Assembly: GCA_023428265.1 (NCBI GenBank)
Contig: JAEYYW010000014.1
Location: 1-6,952 of the forward strand
DNA: 6,952 nucleotides
Reading direction: 5' to 3'
Source of the DNA: Bacillota bacterium
GTDB lineage: Bacteria; Bacillota; Clostridia; Christensenellales; UMGS416
Shown: piece by piece, positions 1 to 5,457 of the stretch
How the letters are laid out: each line of letters opens with the position of its first letter
Numbering within the stretch: position 1 is the stretch's first letter
The notes under the pieces: generated by a model
Database searches by the model: none
What the model saw: the letters and a program-made list of their open reading frames with translations, nothing else
What the model was told of the DNA's origin: nothing
Translations under genes and position numbers: made by a program

Positions 1-159
1 TGGGGGATCACATGGTCGTGGTTCGAATTGAATGACAAGTATCCCAAAGAGTTCGCCATCAGCGAGAACTGGTGGCGGGCCATCAAGGGGACTGAGAAGA
101 TGCAATTCTTAAGGAACTTCGGACGGATGGATGATGAAGTGCGAAGGATCATCGGTTGA
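1..159 (+). CDS. C-terminal end of an unrecognised protein (5' truncated)
   Basis: An open frame enters from the left edge in frame 1 and stops at TGA 157-159, leaving 52 residues. The peptide is rich in Trp and charged residues (it begins WGITWSWFELND and ends DDEVRRIIG). It has no membrane segment and no motif I recognise, so I give no function. A 60-base stretch inside it (61-120) is about 52% GC, lower than most of the window. It is supported as a real gene end because a strong intrinsic terminator follows 36 bases after the stop. The start and most of the protein lie outside the window. Confidence 0.55.
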   Translation, partial: WGITWSWFELNDKYPKEFAISENWWRAIKGTEKMQFLRNFGRMDDEVRRIIG

Positions 160-195
160 CCGGATAGCGCCATCAATAACTTGAATCTGTTATGG

Positions 196-227
196 AAACG
201 CCCTGTGCCTCGGCATGGGGCGTTTTT
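196..227 (+). terminator. Intrinsic terminator after the truncated first gene
   Basis: Bases 196-208 (AAACGCCCTGTGC) pair with 213-225 (GCATGGGGCGTTT) to give a 13-bp stem with two central G-U pairs and a CTCG tetraloop at 209-212. The run of five T at 223-227 forms the end of the stem and the U tract. It ends transcription from the gene stopping at 159. It also shows that an ATG at 192, although in frame with cysK, lies just ahead of a terminator and cannot be the cysK start. Confidence 0.88.
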
Positions 228-281
228 ATAGCTAGATTTGCCTGCGCCCCAAACAACACTCCCCTTTTCATAGAAATGAAG

Positions 282-298
282 TATAATACCATCAGGAG
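282..298 (+). promoter_or_regulatory. TATAAT box and Shine-Dalgarno site of cysK
   Basis: A perfect -10 hexamer TATAAT lies at 282-287, with no good -35 at 16-18 bases upstream. AGGAG at 294-298 is the ribosome binding site. It lies 10 bases before the ATG at 309 and 4 bases before the ATG at 303. If the hexamer is a real -10, transcription would begin at about 294, right at the ribosome binding site, giving an almost leaderless message. The binding site is convincing; the promoter is only possible. Confidence 0.45.
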
Positions 299-308
299 TG
301 ATATGCAT

Positions 309-1241
309 ATGGCAAAGATTTATGAAAGCCTCACCGACCTCATCGGTGACACGCCTCTTCTGGCTCTCAACCGCTACGGCAAGGCCAACAATCTGGAGGC
401 CCGGATCCTGGCGAAACTGGAATACTTCAACCCCGGCGGCAGCGTGAAAGACCGCATCGGTTATGCGATGATCCTGGACGCGGAGCAAAGCGGCAGGCTC
501 GATCCTGACACGGTGATTGTGGAATCCACCAGCGGCAACACCGGCATCGGCCTGGCGCTCACAGCGGCGGCCAGGGGCTACCGGCTCATCCTCACGATGC
601 CCGAAAGCTTCAGCGTGGAGCGCCGCATGATGCTGGCAGCCCTGGGCGCGGAGCTTGTGCTCACACCCTCCATCGAGGGCATGCAGGGCGCGGTGAAAAA
701 GGCGATGGAGCTTTGCGCCACGCTGCCCAAAACATTTATGCCAAGCCAGTTTGATAACCCGGCAAACCCGGCCATGCACCGCCGCACCACCGCCGAGGAG
801 ATCTGGCGCGACACCGACGGGGTGTTGGACGCCTTTGTGGCTGGTGTGGGCACCGGCGGCACGCTGACCGGTGTGGGCGAGGTGCTGAAGCAGCGCAACC
901 CCGCCATCCACATCGCGGCGGTGGAGCCCTTTGACTCACCCCTGCTTTCCGGCGGCAAGCCGGGCGCCCACAAGCTGCAGGGCATCGGTGCCAACTTCAT
1001 CCCGAAGGTGCTGAACCGCCAGATCATTGACGAGGTTTTTGACGTGAAGTCAGAAGAAGCTTTCTCTGCCGCAAGGATGGCGGCCCGCACAGAGGGCTTG
1101 CTGGTGGGCATTTCATCCGGCGCGGCGCTGCATGCCGCCACGCAGCTGGCGAAACGGCCGGAGTTTGCGGGCAAGACGATTGTGGTTGTGCTGCCGGATA
1201 CCGGGGAGCGGTATTTGTCTACGGAGTTGTTTCGCGATTGA
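309..1241 (+). CDS. cysK: Cysteine synthase A (O-acetylserine sulfhydrylase)
   Basis: This is a 310-residue cytosolic PLP enzyme that joins O-acetylserine and sulfide to make cysteine and acetate, the last step of assimilatory cysteine synthesis. The fold-type II motifs are all visible. The PLP lysine is K47 in NPGGSVKDR, the substrate loop TSGNTG is at 74-79, the PLP-phosphate loop GTGGT at 181-185, KLQGIGANF at 222-230, GISSG at 267-271 and PDTGERYLS near the C-terminus (296-304). The length matches the family (about 300-320). I chose the ATG at 309 (MAKIYESL) because it fits the usual CysK N-terminus and is 10 bases from AGGAG. The ATG at 303 would add only Met-His and is also possible. 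The frame stays open back to 192, but that extension crosses a terminator. A monocistronic unit is likely, since a 282-base spacer follows. Cystathionine beta-synthase-like or CysM paralogues are less likely given the motif set and length. Confidence 0.95.
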   Translation: MAKIYESLTDLIGDTPLLALNRYGKANNLEARILAKLEYFNPGGSVKDRIGYAMILDAEQSGRLDPDTVIVESTSGNTGIGLALTAAARGYRLILTMPESFSVERRMMLAALGAELVLTPSIEGMQGAVKKAMELCATLPKTFMPSQFDNPANPAMHRRTTAEEIWRDTDGVLDAFVAGVGTGGTLTGVGEVLKQRNPAIHIAAVEPFDSPLLSGGKPGAHKLQGIGANFIPKVLNRQIIDEVFDVKSEEAFSAARMAARTEGLLVGISSGAALHAATQLAKRPEFAGKTIVVVLPDTGERYLSTELFRD

Positions 1242-1266
1242 TAGTTTTCTTTCGTTTCCTGGGGGT

Positions 1267-1412
1267 CCGGGGGTTTGCAAGTTCCACCGTGACGAAGCGG
1301 AAACCGGGTGAATTGGCTGAGCAACTGTTTGAGGAGGGCAACGCCCGACGAGTTGTTGTCAGCCCGCCCGGATGACGGCTGAGGAACGGTCTTGGGAACT
1401 TGCCTCCCCCGG
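1267..1412. repeat. Folded inverted-repeat element downstream of cysK
   Basis: The outer arms CCGGGGGTTTGCAAGTTCC (1267-1285) and GGAACTTGCCTCCCCCGG (1395-1412) are complementary except for a TTT/CT internal mismatch. The pairing continues with ACCGT (1286-1290) and ACGGT (1386-1390). Inside, CCGGGTG (1304-1310) pairs with CGCCCGG (1365-1371), GGCTGA (1315-1320) with TCAGCC (1359-1364), CAACT (1322-1326) with AGTTG (1351-1355), and GGGC (1336-1339) with GCCC (1343-1346). The result is one long, branched or bulged hairpin of about 146 bases. No coding frame explains it. It could be a dispersed palindromic repeat or MITE-like element, or a small structured RNA. I do not recognise a named RNA family with certainty. 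Confidence 0.6.
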
Positions 1413-1421
1413 TTGGTTTTG

Positions 1422-1444
1422 GTACTTTTGCCACACAAAAGTAC
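1422..1444. repeat. Perfect 9-bp inverted repeat, GTACTTTTG / CAAAAGTAC
   Basis: GTACTTTTG (1422-1430) and CAAAAGTAC (1436-1444) are perfect complements around CCACA. CGGTT (1410-1414) and AACCG (1448-1452) can close an outer stem. It sits directly beside the preceding folded element, and the two probably belong to one intergenic repeat module. From memory, similar palindromes built on 'tacttttg...caaaagta' occur in many Firmicutes spacers. It could also act as a weak bidirectional terminator. Confidence 0.6.
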
Positions 1445-1477
1445 AGTAACCGAAAATCCCAAAACCCTCACCCCCTT

Positions 1478-1505
1478 CCCCTCTCCCATGGGATTGGGAG
1501 AGGGG
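1478..1505. repeat. GC-rich hairpin just upstream of the DUF3842 gene
   Basis: CCCCTCTCCCA (1478-1488) and TGGGAGAGGGG (1495-1505) form a perfect 11-bp stem with loop TGGGAT. No U tract follows, so it is not a standard terminator. It resembles the C/T-rich palindromes dispersed in many bacterial spacers. It lies 18 bases before the next start codon and could affect translation or mRNA stability. Bases 1242-1523 as a whole contain this, the two repeats before it, and no gene. Confidence 0.65.
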
Positions 1506-1523
1506 TGAAAGCATGGTGATGTT

Positions 1524-1946
1524 ATGAAAATCGCAATTATCGACGGACAGGGCGGCGGCGTGGGCCGCGCACTGGTGGCAGCCTTGAAAGCCCGGCCTGA
1601 ATGCGCCGGCTGCACCGTGATTGCCCTGGGCACCAACGCACTTGCCACCCAGGCGATGCTGCGGGCCGGGGCCGACGAAGGGGCCACCGGCGAAAACGCC
1701 ATCACCGTGAACGCCCCCCGCGCCGACATCATCGCCGGACCCATCGGCATTGTGCTGGCTGACTCGCTGCTGGGCGAGCTCACGCCCAACATGGCTGTGG
1801 CCATCGCCGCAAGCCCCGCGCAAAAGGTGCTGGTTCCCATGGAGCGCTGCCAAGCCCATGTGGTGGGCACCTCGCCGCAGCCGCTGGGGGCGCTGGTGGA
1901 GCAGGCGGTGGATTATATACTTCAGTCTCCTGCCAACCCACGTTGA
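1524..1946 (+). CDS. DUF3842 family protein
   Basis: This is a 140-residue soluble protein matching DUF3842 along its length, as I recognise the family: MKIAIIDGQGGGVGRALV at the N-terminus, then ALGTNALATQAMLRAGADEG, GATGENAI, a central ADIIAGPIGIVLADSLLGELTP block and VPMERCQAHVVG near the C-terminus. The opening GQGGGVG after a beta strand looks like a Rossmann-type glycine loop, so a nucleotide or nucleotide-like ligand is plausible. The true function is unknown. The start is ATG 1524, with a modest GGTGA site at 1515-1519. It is about 70% GC where sampled (1561-1620), typical of this window. The next gene starts 53 bases downstream, so the two may be co-transcribed. In my recollection DUF3842 genes are found in Clostridia near redox and ECF-transporter genes, which fits here. 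No membrane segment or signal peptide is visible. Confidence 0.88.
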   Translation: MKIAIIDGQGGGVGRALVAALKARPECAGCTVIALGTNALATQAMLRAGADEGATGENAITVNAPRADIIAGPIGIVLADSLLGELTPNMAVAIAASPAQKVLVPMERCQAHVVGTSPQPLGALVEQAVDYILQSPANPR

Positions 1947-1999
1947 GACGGTAGTTCGGACGTGACAGAGCGATTGTCATGCCGGAGAGGGGCAAAAAT

Positions 2000-2494
2000 A
2001 TGGTTATTGTCTATGAATCAAAAACGGGTTTTACGAAGAGATATGCAGACATGCTCGCTGCGAAGACAGCAATGAAAGCTTTCCCAGTCAAAGAGCTGTC
2101 AAAGGTTGGCCGCGGCGAGGAAGTGATTTTTCTTGGATGGATGAAAGTCGGAAAGATACAAGGCCTTGACAAACTGCAAAAACACAACGTGATCGCTGTT
2201 TGCGGATCGGGCACAGGACGAGTCGCTGAGCCCGATACCGAGACAGTGATCGCTCGGAACAAGCTTGAAAACACACCCTTCTTTTATCTGCGCGGCGGAT
2301 GTTTCCCTTTGAAAGAGTTAAGAGGCATGGATAGAATCATGCTGTCTATGTTTGTGAAGGTTCTGAAAAGCCGCAAAGACAAAGACGAGAAAACCGAAGA
2401 ATCCATCTCTATCATCCAAAACGGTTTTGACGGCGTAAAGGAAGAAAATCTTGCGCCTGTGCTCAAATGGCTGGATGCAAGGCAAAAGACATGA
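2000..2494 (+). CDS. Flavodoxin-like (flavodoxin domain) protein
   Basis: The product is a 164-residue cytosolic protein. Its N-terminus MVIVYESKTGFTKRYADMLA is a flavodoxin-type beta strand followed by the FMN phosphate loop (S7-K-T-G-F-T12) and the first helix. Later segments fit alternating strands and helices (EEVIFLGWMKVGKIQG, NVIAVCGSGTG, TPFFYLRGG). It resembles the stand-alone flavodoxin domains (Flavodoxin_5-like) of Clostridia, which may transfer electrons or act like the HemG-type family; the substrate is unknown. I chose ATG 2000 rather than ATG 1979, because AGAGGGG at 1986-1992 lies 7 bases before it and the protein then opens directly with the flavodoxin strand. It is compositionally odd: three 60-base samples (2041-2100, 2161-2220, 2341-2400) total 87/180 G+C, about 48%, against about 70% in the genes on either side. 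This suggests more recent acquisition. Confidence 0.82.
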   Translation: MVIVYESKTGFTKRYADMLAAKTAMKAFPVKELSKVGRGEEVIFLGWMKVGKIQGLDKLQKHNVIAVCGSGTGRVAEPDTETVIARNKLENTPFFYLRGGCFPLKELRGMDRIMLSMFVKVLKSRKDKDEKTEESISIIQNGFDGVKEENLAPVLKWLDARQKT

Positions 2495-2508
2495 GCCAGC
2501 CGTGCCAT

Positions 2509-2537
2509 TTGACACCCGCACCCATCCACAGTATAAT
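2509..2537 (+). promoter_or_regulatory. Consensus sigma-70 promoter of the cbiMQO operon
   Basis: TTGACA (2509-2514) and TATAAT (2532-2537) are both perfect hexamers with a 17-base spacer. The -35 begins 15 bases after the flavodoxin stop. Transcription should start near 2544, giving a leader of about 165 bases before cbiM. Such a strong promoter implies that control happens downstream, in the leader. Confidence 0.9.
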
Positions 2538-2543
2538 TTCAAC

Positions 2544-2707
2544 CGCAGGCGTCAGGAAGGCGCCGCGCGGCCAGAAGGCCGATTGAAGTCAATCAGTCAT
2601 TTCCGTTTCAAGTGTAGTATATTTTGCAGCCACGAAGGTTGCTTCGCTGTTGAAACAGCGGGTGCTTTCGCGGCTCTATTTTTTTGTGTGAAAGGATTGT
2701 CTGAACC
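2544..2707 (+). promoter_or_regulatory. Structured 5' leader of cbiM: putative riboswitch or attenuator
   Basis: The leader runs from the predicted start near 2544 to cbiM. It contains GGCG (2548-2551) facing CGCC (2561-2564), then CGGCC-AGAA-GGCCG (2568-2581), then GATTG-AAGT-CAATC (2581-2594). A less structured stretch (2595-2628) follows, and then an intrinsic terminator. Promoter, folded leader, terminator and metal-importer gene in this order are typical of riboswitch control. I cannot match the cobalamin consensus (no B12-box string), and I do not see the NiCo/czcD consensus clearly, so the ligand is unassigned. GTTTCAA (2605-2611) can pair with TTGAAAC (2650-2656) in the terminator core, a possible antiterminator. 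A protein-bound attenuator is an alternative. Confidence 0.6.
2629..2685 (+). terminator. Intrinsic terminator in the cbiM leader
   Basis: GCCACGAAGG (2629-2638) pairs with CTTTCGCGGC (2665-2674) with one A-C mismatch and one G-U pair. It encloses a second hairpin, CGCTGT-TGAA-ACAGCG (2645-2660). Seven T follow at 2679-2685, separated from the stem by TCTA. The U tract ends 5 bases before the AAAGGA ribosome binding site (2691-2696), so termination here would silence the whole operon. It sits between promoter and gene, so it is presumably conditional. Confidence 0.75.
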
Positions 2708-3754
2708 ATGCATATGTCTGACGCGCTGATTTCCCCGGTGGTGGGTGGGGTGATGTGGGCAGGCGCGGCCGTCACGGCCGGCTATTCCGTGCGCAAGCTC
2801 AATCGCGACGACCTGATCGAAGGAAAAAAGGTGCCGTTGATGGGCGTGATGGGTGCGTTTGTGTTTGCCGCCCAGATGATCAACTTCACCATCCCCGGCA
2901 CCGGCTCCAGCGGCCACATTGGCGGGGGCCTGCTGCTGGCTGCGATGCTGGGGCCTCAGGCGGGCTTTCTGACAATTCTGGCGGTGCTGGCGATCCAGGG
3001 GCTCTTCTTTGCCGATGGCGGCCTGCTGGCAATGGGCTGCAATATCTTCAATCTGGGCTTCTTCTCATGTTTCGTGGCATATCCGCTGATCTTCAAGCCG
3101 ATGCTGAAGGCAGGCGCCTCATCGGGCCGCATCACGGTGGCCTCGGTGCTGGCAAGCGTTTTCGGCCTGCAGTTGGGCTCGTTTGCCGTGGTGCTGGAAA
3201 CGCTGCTCTCCGGGCGCACCGAGCTGCCCTTCGGCACGTTTTTGCTGGCGATGCAGCCCATCCATCTGGCCATCGGCGCGGTGGAAGGCCTGATCACGGC
3301 GGCGGTGCTGGTGTTCCTCAACCGGGTGCAGCCGGAGGCCATCACGGGCCTGCCGGAAACCCGAGCCGCCGGGAGCGGCTTTCCGAAGAAGGCCGTGGCG
3401 GTGATGGCGGTGCTTGCGCTGGTGGTGGGCGGCGCACTCAGCTGGTTTGCGTCGGCCTATCCCGACGGGCTGGAGTGGTCAATGATCCGCACCGCCGGCA
3501 CGGCGGAGCTGGAAGCCTCCGGCGCTGTTTATGACACGCTGGGCAGTGTGCAGCAATCCACATCCTTTCTGCCCGATTACGGCTTCAAAGATGGCCCCGC
3601 GGAAGGCGCAGACGTGGAGGCCCGGTGGCCCGCCGTGGATGCCGGCACGTCGGTGGCCGGCATCGTAGGGAGCGCCGTCACCCTTGCGCTGGCCGGGTTG
3701 ATTGGGTTATTATTATACCTGCCCAGGCGCCGCAAAAAGCAAGCGTCCGCCTGA
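2708..3754 (+). CDS. cbiM: CbiM-PDGLE fusion, membrane substrate-specific component of a cobalt/nickel ECF-type importer
   Basis: This 348-residue polytopic membrane protein gives the transporter its metal specificity. The CbiM core (about 1-215) starts MHMSDALISP and holds AAQMINFTIPGTGSSGHIGGG (54-74). In this family the metal is held by the N-terminal amine, His2 and a conserved His, here H70. His2 fixes the start at ATG 2708, since a start at ATG 2714 would lose it. AAAGGA at 2691-2696 is 11 bases upstream. The C-terminal part is a PDGLE (CbiN/NikN-like) domain. It has one membrane segment at about 229-247, the signature PDGLE at 252-256, an extracytoplasmic stretch, a second membrane segment at about 317-339 and an RRRKK tail, consistent with a cytosolic C-terminus. 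The fusion replaces a separate cbiN gene, and none is present. Cobalt and nickel versions cannot be told apart from sequence alone. It is the first gene of the cbiMQO operon behind the leader terminator. Confidence 0.92.
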   Translation: MHMSDALISPVVGGVMWAGAAVTAGYSVRKLNRDDLIEGKKVPLMGVMGAFVFAAQMINFTIPGTGSSGHIGGGLLLAAMLGPQAGFLTILAVLAIQGLFFADGGLLAMGCNIFNLGFFSCFVAYPLIFKPMLKAGASSGRITVASVLASVFGLQLGSFAVVLETLLSGRTELPFGTFLLAMQPIHLAIGAVEGLITAAVLVFLNRVQPEAITGLPETRAAGSGFPKKAVAVMAVLALVVGGALSWFASAYPDGLEWSMIRTAGTAELEASGAVYDTLGSVQQSTSFLPDYGFKDGPAEGADVEARWPAVDAGTSVAGIVGSAVTLALAGLIGLLLYLPRRRKKQASA

Positions 3755-3780
3755 AATCAAGAACCGAACCGTAAATTGCA

Positions 3781-3802
3781 GGGCCGGTCTCCGTACCGGC
3801 CC
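3781..3802 (+). promoter_or_regulatory. Intercistronic hairpin between cbiM and cbiQ
   Basis: GGGCCGGT (3781-3788) and ACCGGCCC (3795-3802) form a perfect 8-bp stem with loop CTCCGT. The sequence after it (ATTCTATT) is only partly T-rich, so it is at best a weak terminator. It could instead stabilise the cbiM end of the message and set different levels for CbiM and the CbiQ-CbiO pair. It occupies most of the 83-base gap. Confidence 0.55.
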
Positions 3803-3837
3803 ATTCTATTGCGCAGCCCGCCAAAGGAACAGTTGAC

Positions 3838-4653
3838 GTGAGCAATTCCGCAAAGGCCCTGACCGACATCCGTGTGCTGGAGGAGCTTTCCCGCCAGCGC
3901 ACGTTTGTGCACCGCCGGCACCCGGCGGCGCTGCTGCTGGTCACGCTGGGCTATGTGGCCGCAGTGGCTTCCTATGAGAAATATGCACTGGGCGCCATGC
4001 TGCCGCTGCTGCTCTACCCGGTGTTTGTGAGCGCCGTGGGCGAGATCCCATTGGGGCCGGTGCTCAAGCGCGTGCTGCCGGCGCTGCCGCTGGTGCTGGG
4101 CGTGGGGGCCCTCAACCCGGTGCTGGACCACAACCTGGTTTGGGTGGGCGGCACGGCGATCTCGGCAGGGTGGTTGTCGCTGCTGTCCATCGTGCTGCGC
4201 TGCGTGCTGTCAGTGGTGGCGGCGCTGCTGCTGGTGGCTGTGGCGGGCATGGGCGGCGTGGCCACGGCGCTCCGCACGCTGAAGACGCCAAAACTGCTGG
4301 TGGCCCAGCTCACAATGACATTCCGCTATCTGCATGTGCTGGCCGCCGAGGCAGGCCGCATGGCGCTGGCCTACCGCCTGCGCGCGCCGGGCCAGCGGGG
4401 TGTGGCGTGGCGGCACTGGGGCAGCTTTGCCGGCCAATGGCTGCTGAGGAGTCTGGATCGGGCTGACCGGCTGCACCGGGCAATGCTCTGCCGGGGCTTT
4501 GCCGGGCAGATGCCGGAAGCAGCACGGCCCCGCTTCTGCCTGGCCGACCTGGCCTGGGTGGTAGGCTGGCTTGCGTTTTTCGCCACGGCACGGTGGATCG
4601 ACATTCCCCGGGCAATCGGCACACTGATCCTCGCAATGGGAGCAAACCAATGA
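3838..4653 (+). CDS. cbiQ: CbiQ, energy-coupling membrane protein of the cobalt/nickel importer
   Basis: This 271-residue membrane protein (EcfT/CbiQ family) links the CbiO ATPase to CbiM. It has hydrophobic segments at roughly 26-65, 70-95, 105-145 and a last one near 240-255. The coupling region near the C-terminus reads SLDRADRLHRAMLCRGFAG (205-223), with the typical A-x3-RG motif AMLCRG (215-220). A related helix, MALAYRLRA, lies near 179-187. The length fits the family (about 225-275). The start is GTG 3838, with AAAGGA at 3823-3828, 9 bases upstream. No ATG nearby has a comparable site. The stop overlaps the cbiO start as ATGA (4650-4653), so CbiQ and CbiO are probably translationally coupled, as expected for subunits of one complex. 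Very high GC (about 70% at 4141-4200). Confidence 0.92.
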   Translation: MSNSAKALTDIRVLEELSRQRTFVHRRHPAALLLVTLGYVAAVASYEKYALGAMLPLLLYPVFVSAVGEIPLGPVLKRVLPALPLVLGVGALNPVLDHNLVWVGGTAISAGWLSLLSIVLRCVLSVVAALLLVAVAGMGGVATALRTLKTPKLLVAQLTMTFRYLHVLAAEAGRMALAYRLRAPGQRGVAWRHWGSFAGQWLLRSLDRADRLHRAMLCRGFAGQMPEAARPRFCLADLAWVVGWLAFFATARWIDIPRAIGTLILAMGANQ

Positions 4654-5375
4654 CAATCCTGAAACTTCAAGAGGTGCAATACGCTTATCCGGACGGCAAC
4701 ACCGCCGTGGCCGGCGTGAGCTTCACGCTGCAGCAAGGGCAGTCGGTGGGCCTGGTGGGGGCCAACGGTGCGGGCAAATCCACGCTGCTCATGATGGTGC
4801 CGGGGGCATTGATGCCCACATCGGGCACCATTGAAGTGGAGGGCGTCACGCTCACCAAGGCAACCGCCGCGCAGATCCGCCGGTCGGTGGGCCTGGTGTT
4901 TCAGGATGCAGACGACCAGCTTTTCACCACCACAGTCTATGAAGACGTGGCCTTCGGCCCCCGCAACATGGGCAAAAAGGAGCCGGAGGTGGAGAAAGCC
5001 GTGTGCGCGGCGCTGGAGCAGGCGGGCATCGCCCATCTTGCCGACCGCGCGCCCTATCGCCTTTCCGGCGGCGAACGAAAGCTGGCCGCCATCGCCTCAG
5101 TTTTGAGCATGGAGCCGGAGTTGCTCATCATGGACGAACCGTCGGCCAGCCTGGACCCGAAGGCCCGGCGCGGCATCATCCGCCTGTTACACAACCTGCC
5201 AATGGCAAAGCTGATCGCCTCCCACGACCTGGACCTGGTGTGGGAAGCCTGCAGCCGTGTCATCGTATTAAAGGACGGGCGTGTGGAAGCGGACGGAGAC
5301 GCGAAAGAATTGCTGGCCGATCAGAAACTGATGGAGCGGTGCGGGCTGGAATTGCCGCTGAGGCTGCAAAAATAA
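4650..5375 (+). CDS. cbiO: CbiO, ATPase of the cobalt/nickel importer
   Basis: The product is a 241-residue cytosolic ABC ATPase that powers metal uptake through CbiQ and CbiM. All ABC motifs are present: Walker A GANGAGKST (37-45), Q-loop Q85 in VFQDADDQLF, which is the form usual in CbiO/EcfA proteins, signature LSGGERK (138-144, commonly LSGGQKR), Walker B LLIMDEP (158-164), D-loop SASLDP and switch histidine H192. The start is ATG 4650, overlapping the cbiQ stop by four bases (ATGA). A GGGAG-like site lies at 4638-4642. The frame stays open upstream to 4593, but that stretch is inside cbiQ and has no support. The length is slightly short for the family but nothing is missing. It is the last gene of the operon; palindromes follow 25 bases after the stop. 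An energising subunit shared with other ECF transporters is possible, but the dedicated operon argues for a cobalt/nickel role. Confidence 0.94.
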   Translation: MTILKLQEVQYAYPDGNTAVAGVSFTLQQGQSVGLVGANGAGKSTLLMMVPGALMPTSGTIEVEGVTLTKATAAQIRRSVGLVFQDADDQLFTTTVYEDVAFGPRNMGKKEPEVEKAVCAALEQAGIAHLADRAPYRLSGGERKLAAIASVLSMEPELLIMDEPSASLDPKARRGIIRLLHNLPMAKLIASHDLDLVWEACSRVIVLKDGRVEADGDAKELLADQKLMERCGLELPLRLQK

Positions 5376-5400
5376 ACCCAAAAAAACATCATATATCAAG

Positions 5401-5424
5401 AAGGGCGGCTCTTGAGCTGCCCTT
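5401..5424. terminator. Hairpin after cbiO, probable terminator
   Basis: AAGGGCGGCT (5401-5410) pairs with AGCTGCCCTT (5415-5424) over 10 bp (one G-U pair) with loop CTTG. The plus-strand side lacks a clear U tract. On the minus strand a run of seven T (A-run at 5380-5386) lies 14 bases beyond the stem. It sits between convergent genes and most likely helps end transcription, perhaps on both strands, but it is not a textbook intrinsic terminator. Confidence 0.5.
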
Positions 5425-5437
5425 GTGAACTCCATCC

Positions 5438-5452
5438 GGCGGCCTAGCCGCC
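5438..5452. repeat. Small palindrome GGCGGC-CTA-GCCGCC
   Basis: A perfect 6-bp stem with a three-base loop, part of the run of palindromes between cbiO and the 4Fe-4S gene. This motif followed by CCTCCCTCA-type sequence resembles dispersed intergenic repeats that I associate with Clostridia genomes. No coding frame explains it. Confidence 0.5.
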
Positions 5453-5457
5453 ACCTC

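Noticed and set aside
578..1870. Long minus-strand open frame of 430 codons
   Set aside because: It spans cysK, the palindromic spacer and the DUF3842 gene in antisense. The product is low complexity (Ser, Ala, Pro) and no ribosome binding site or family match supports it.
1979..1999. ATG 1979 as the flavodoxin start
   Set aside because: The best ribosome binding site (1986-1992) lies downstream of it, and ATG 2000 places the flavodoxin strand right at the N-terminus.
2544..2707. Cobalamin riboswitch or T-box in the cbiM leader
   Set aside because: Tempting from context, but no B12-box-like string is visible for cobalamin, and the T-box UGGN antiterminator bulge is absent even though GCGGGTGCTTTCGCGG looks faintly similar. 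Kept as an unassigned leader.
4593..4649. Upstream extension of cbiO to ATG 4593
   Set aside because: It would add 19 residues read from within cbiQ with no ribosome binding site. ATG 4650 gives the normal CbiO N-terminus and an ATGA overlap.
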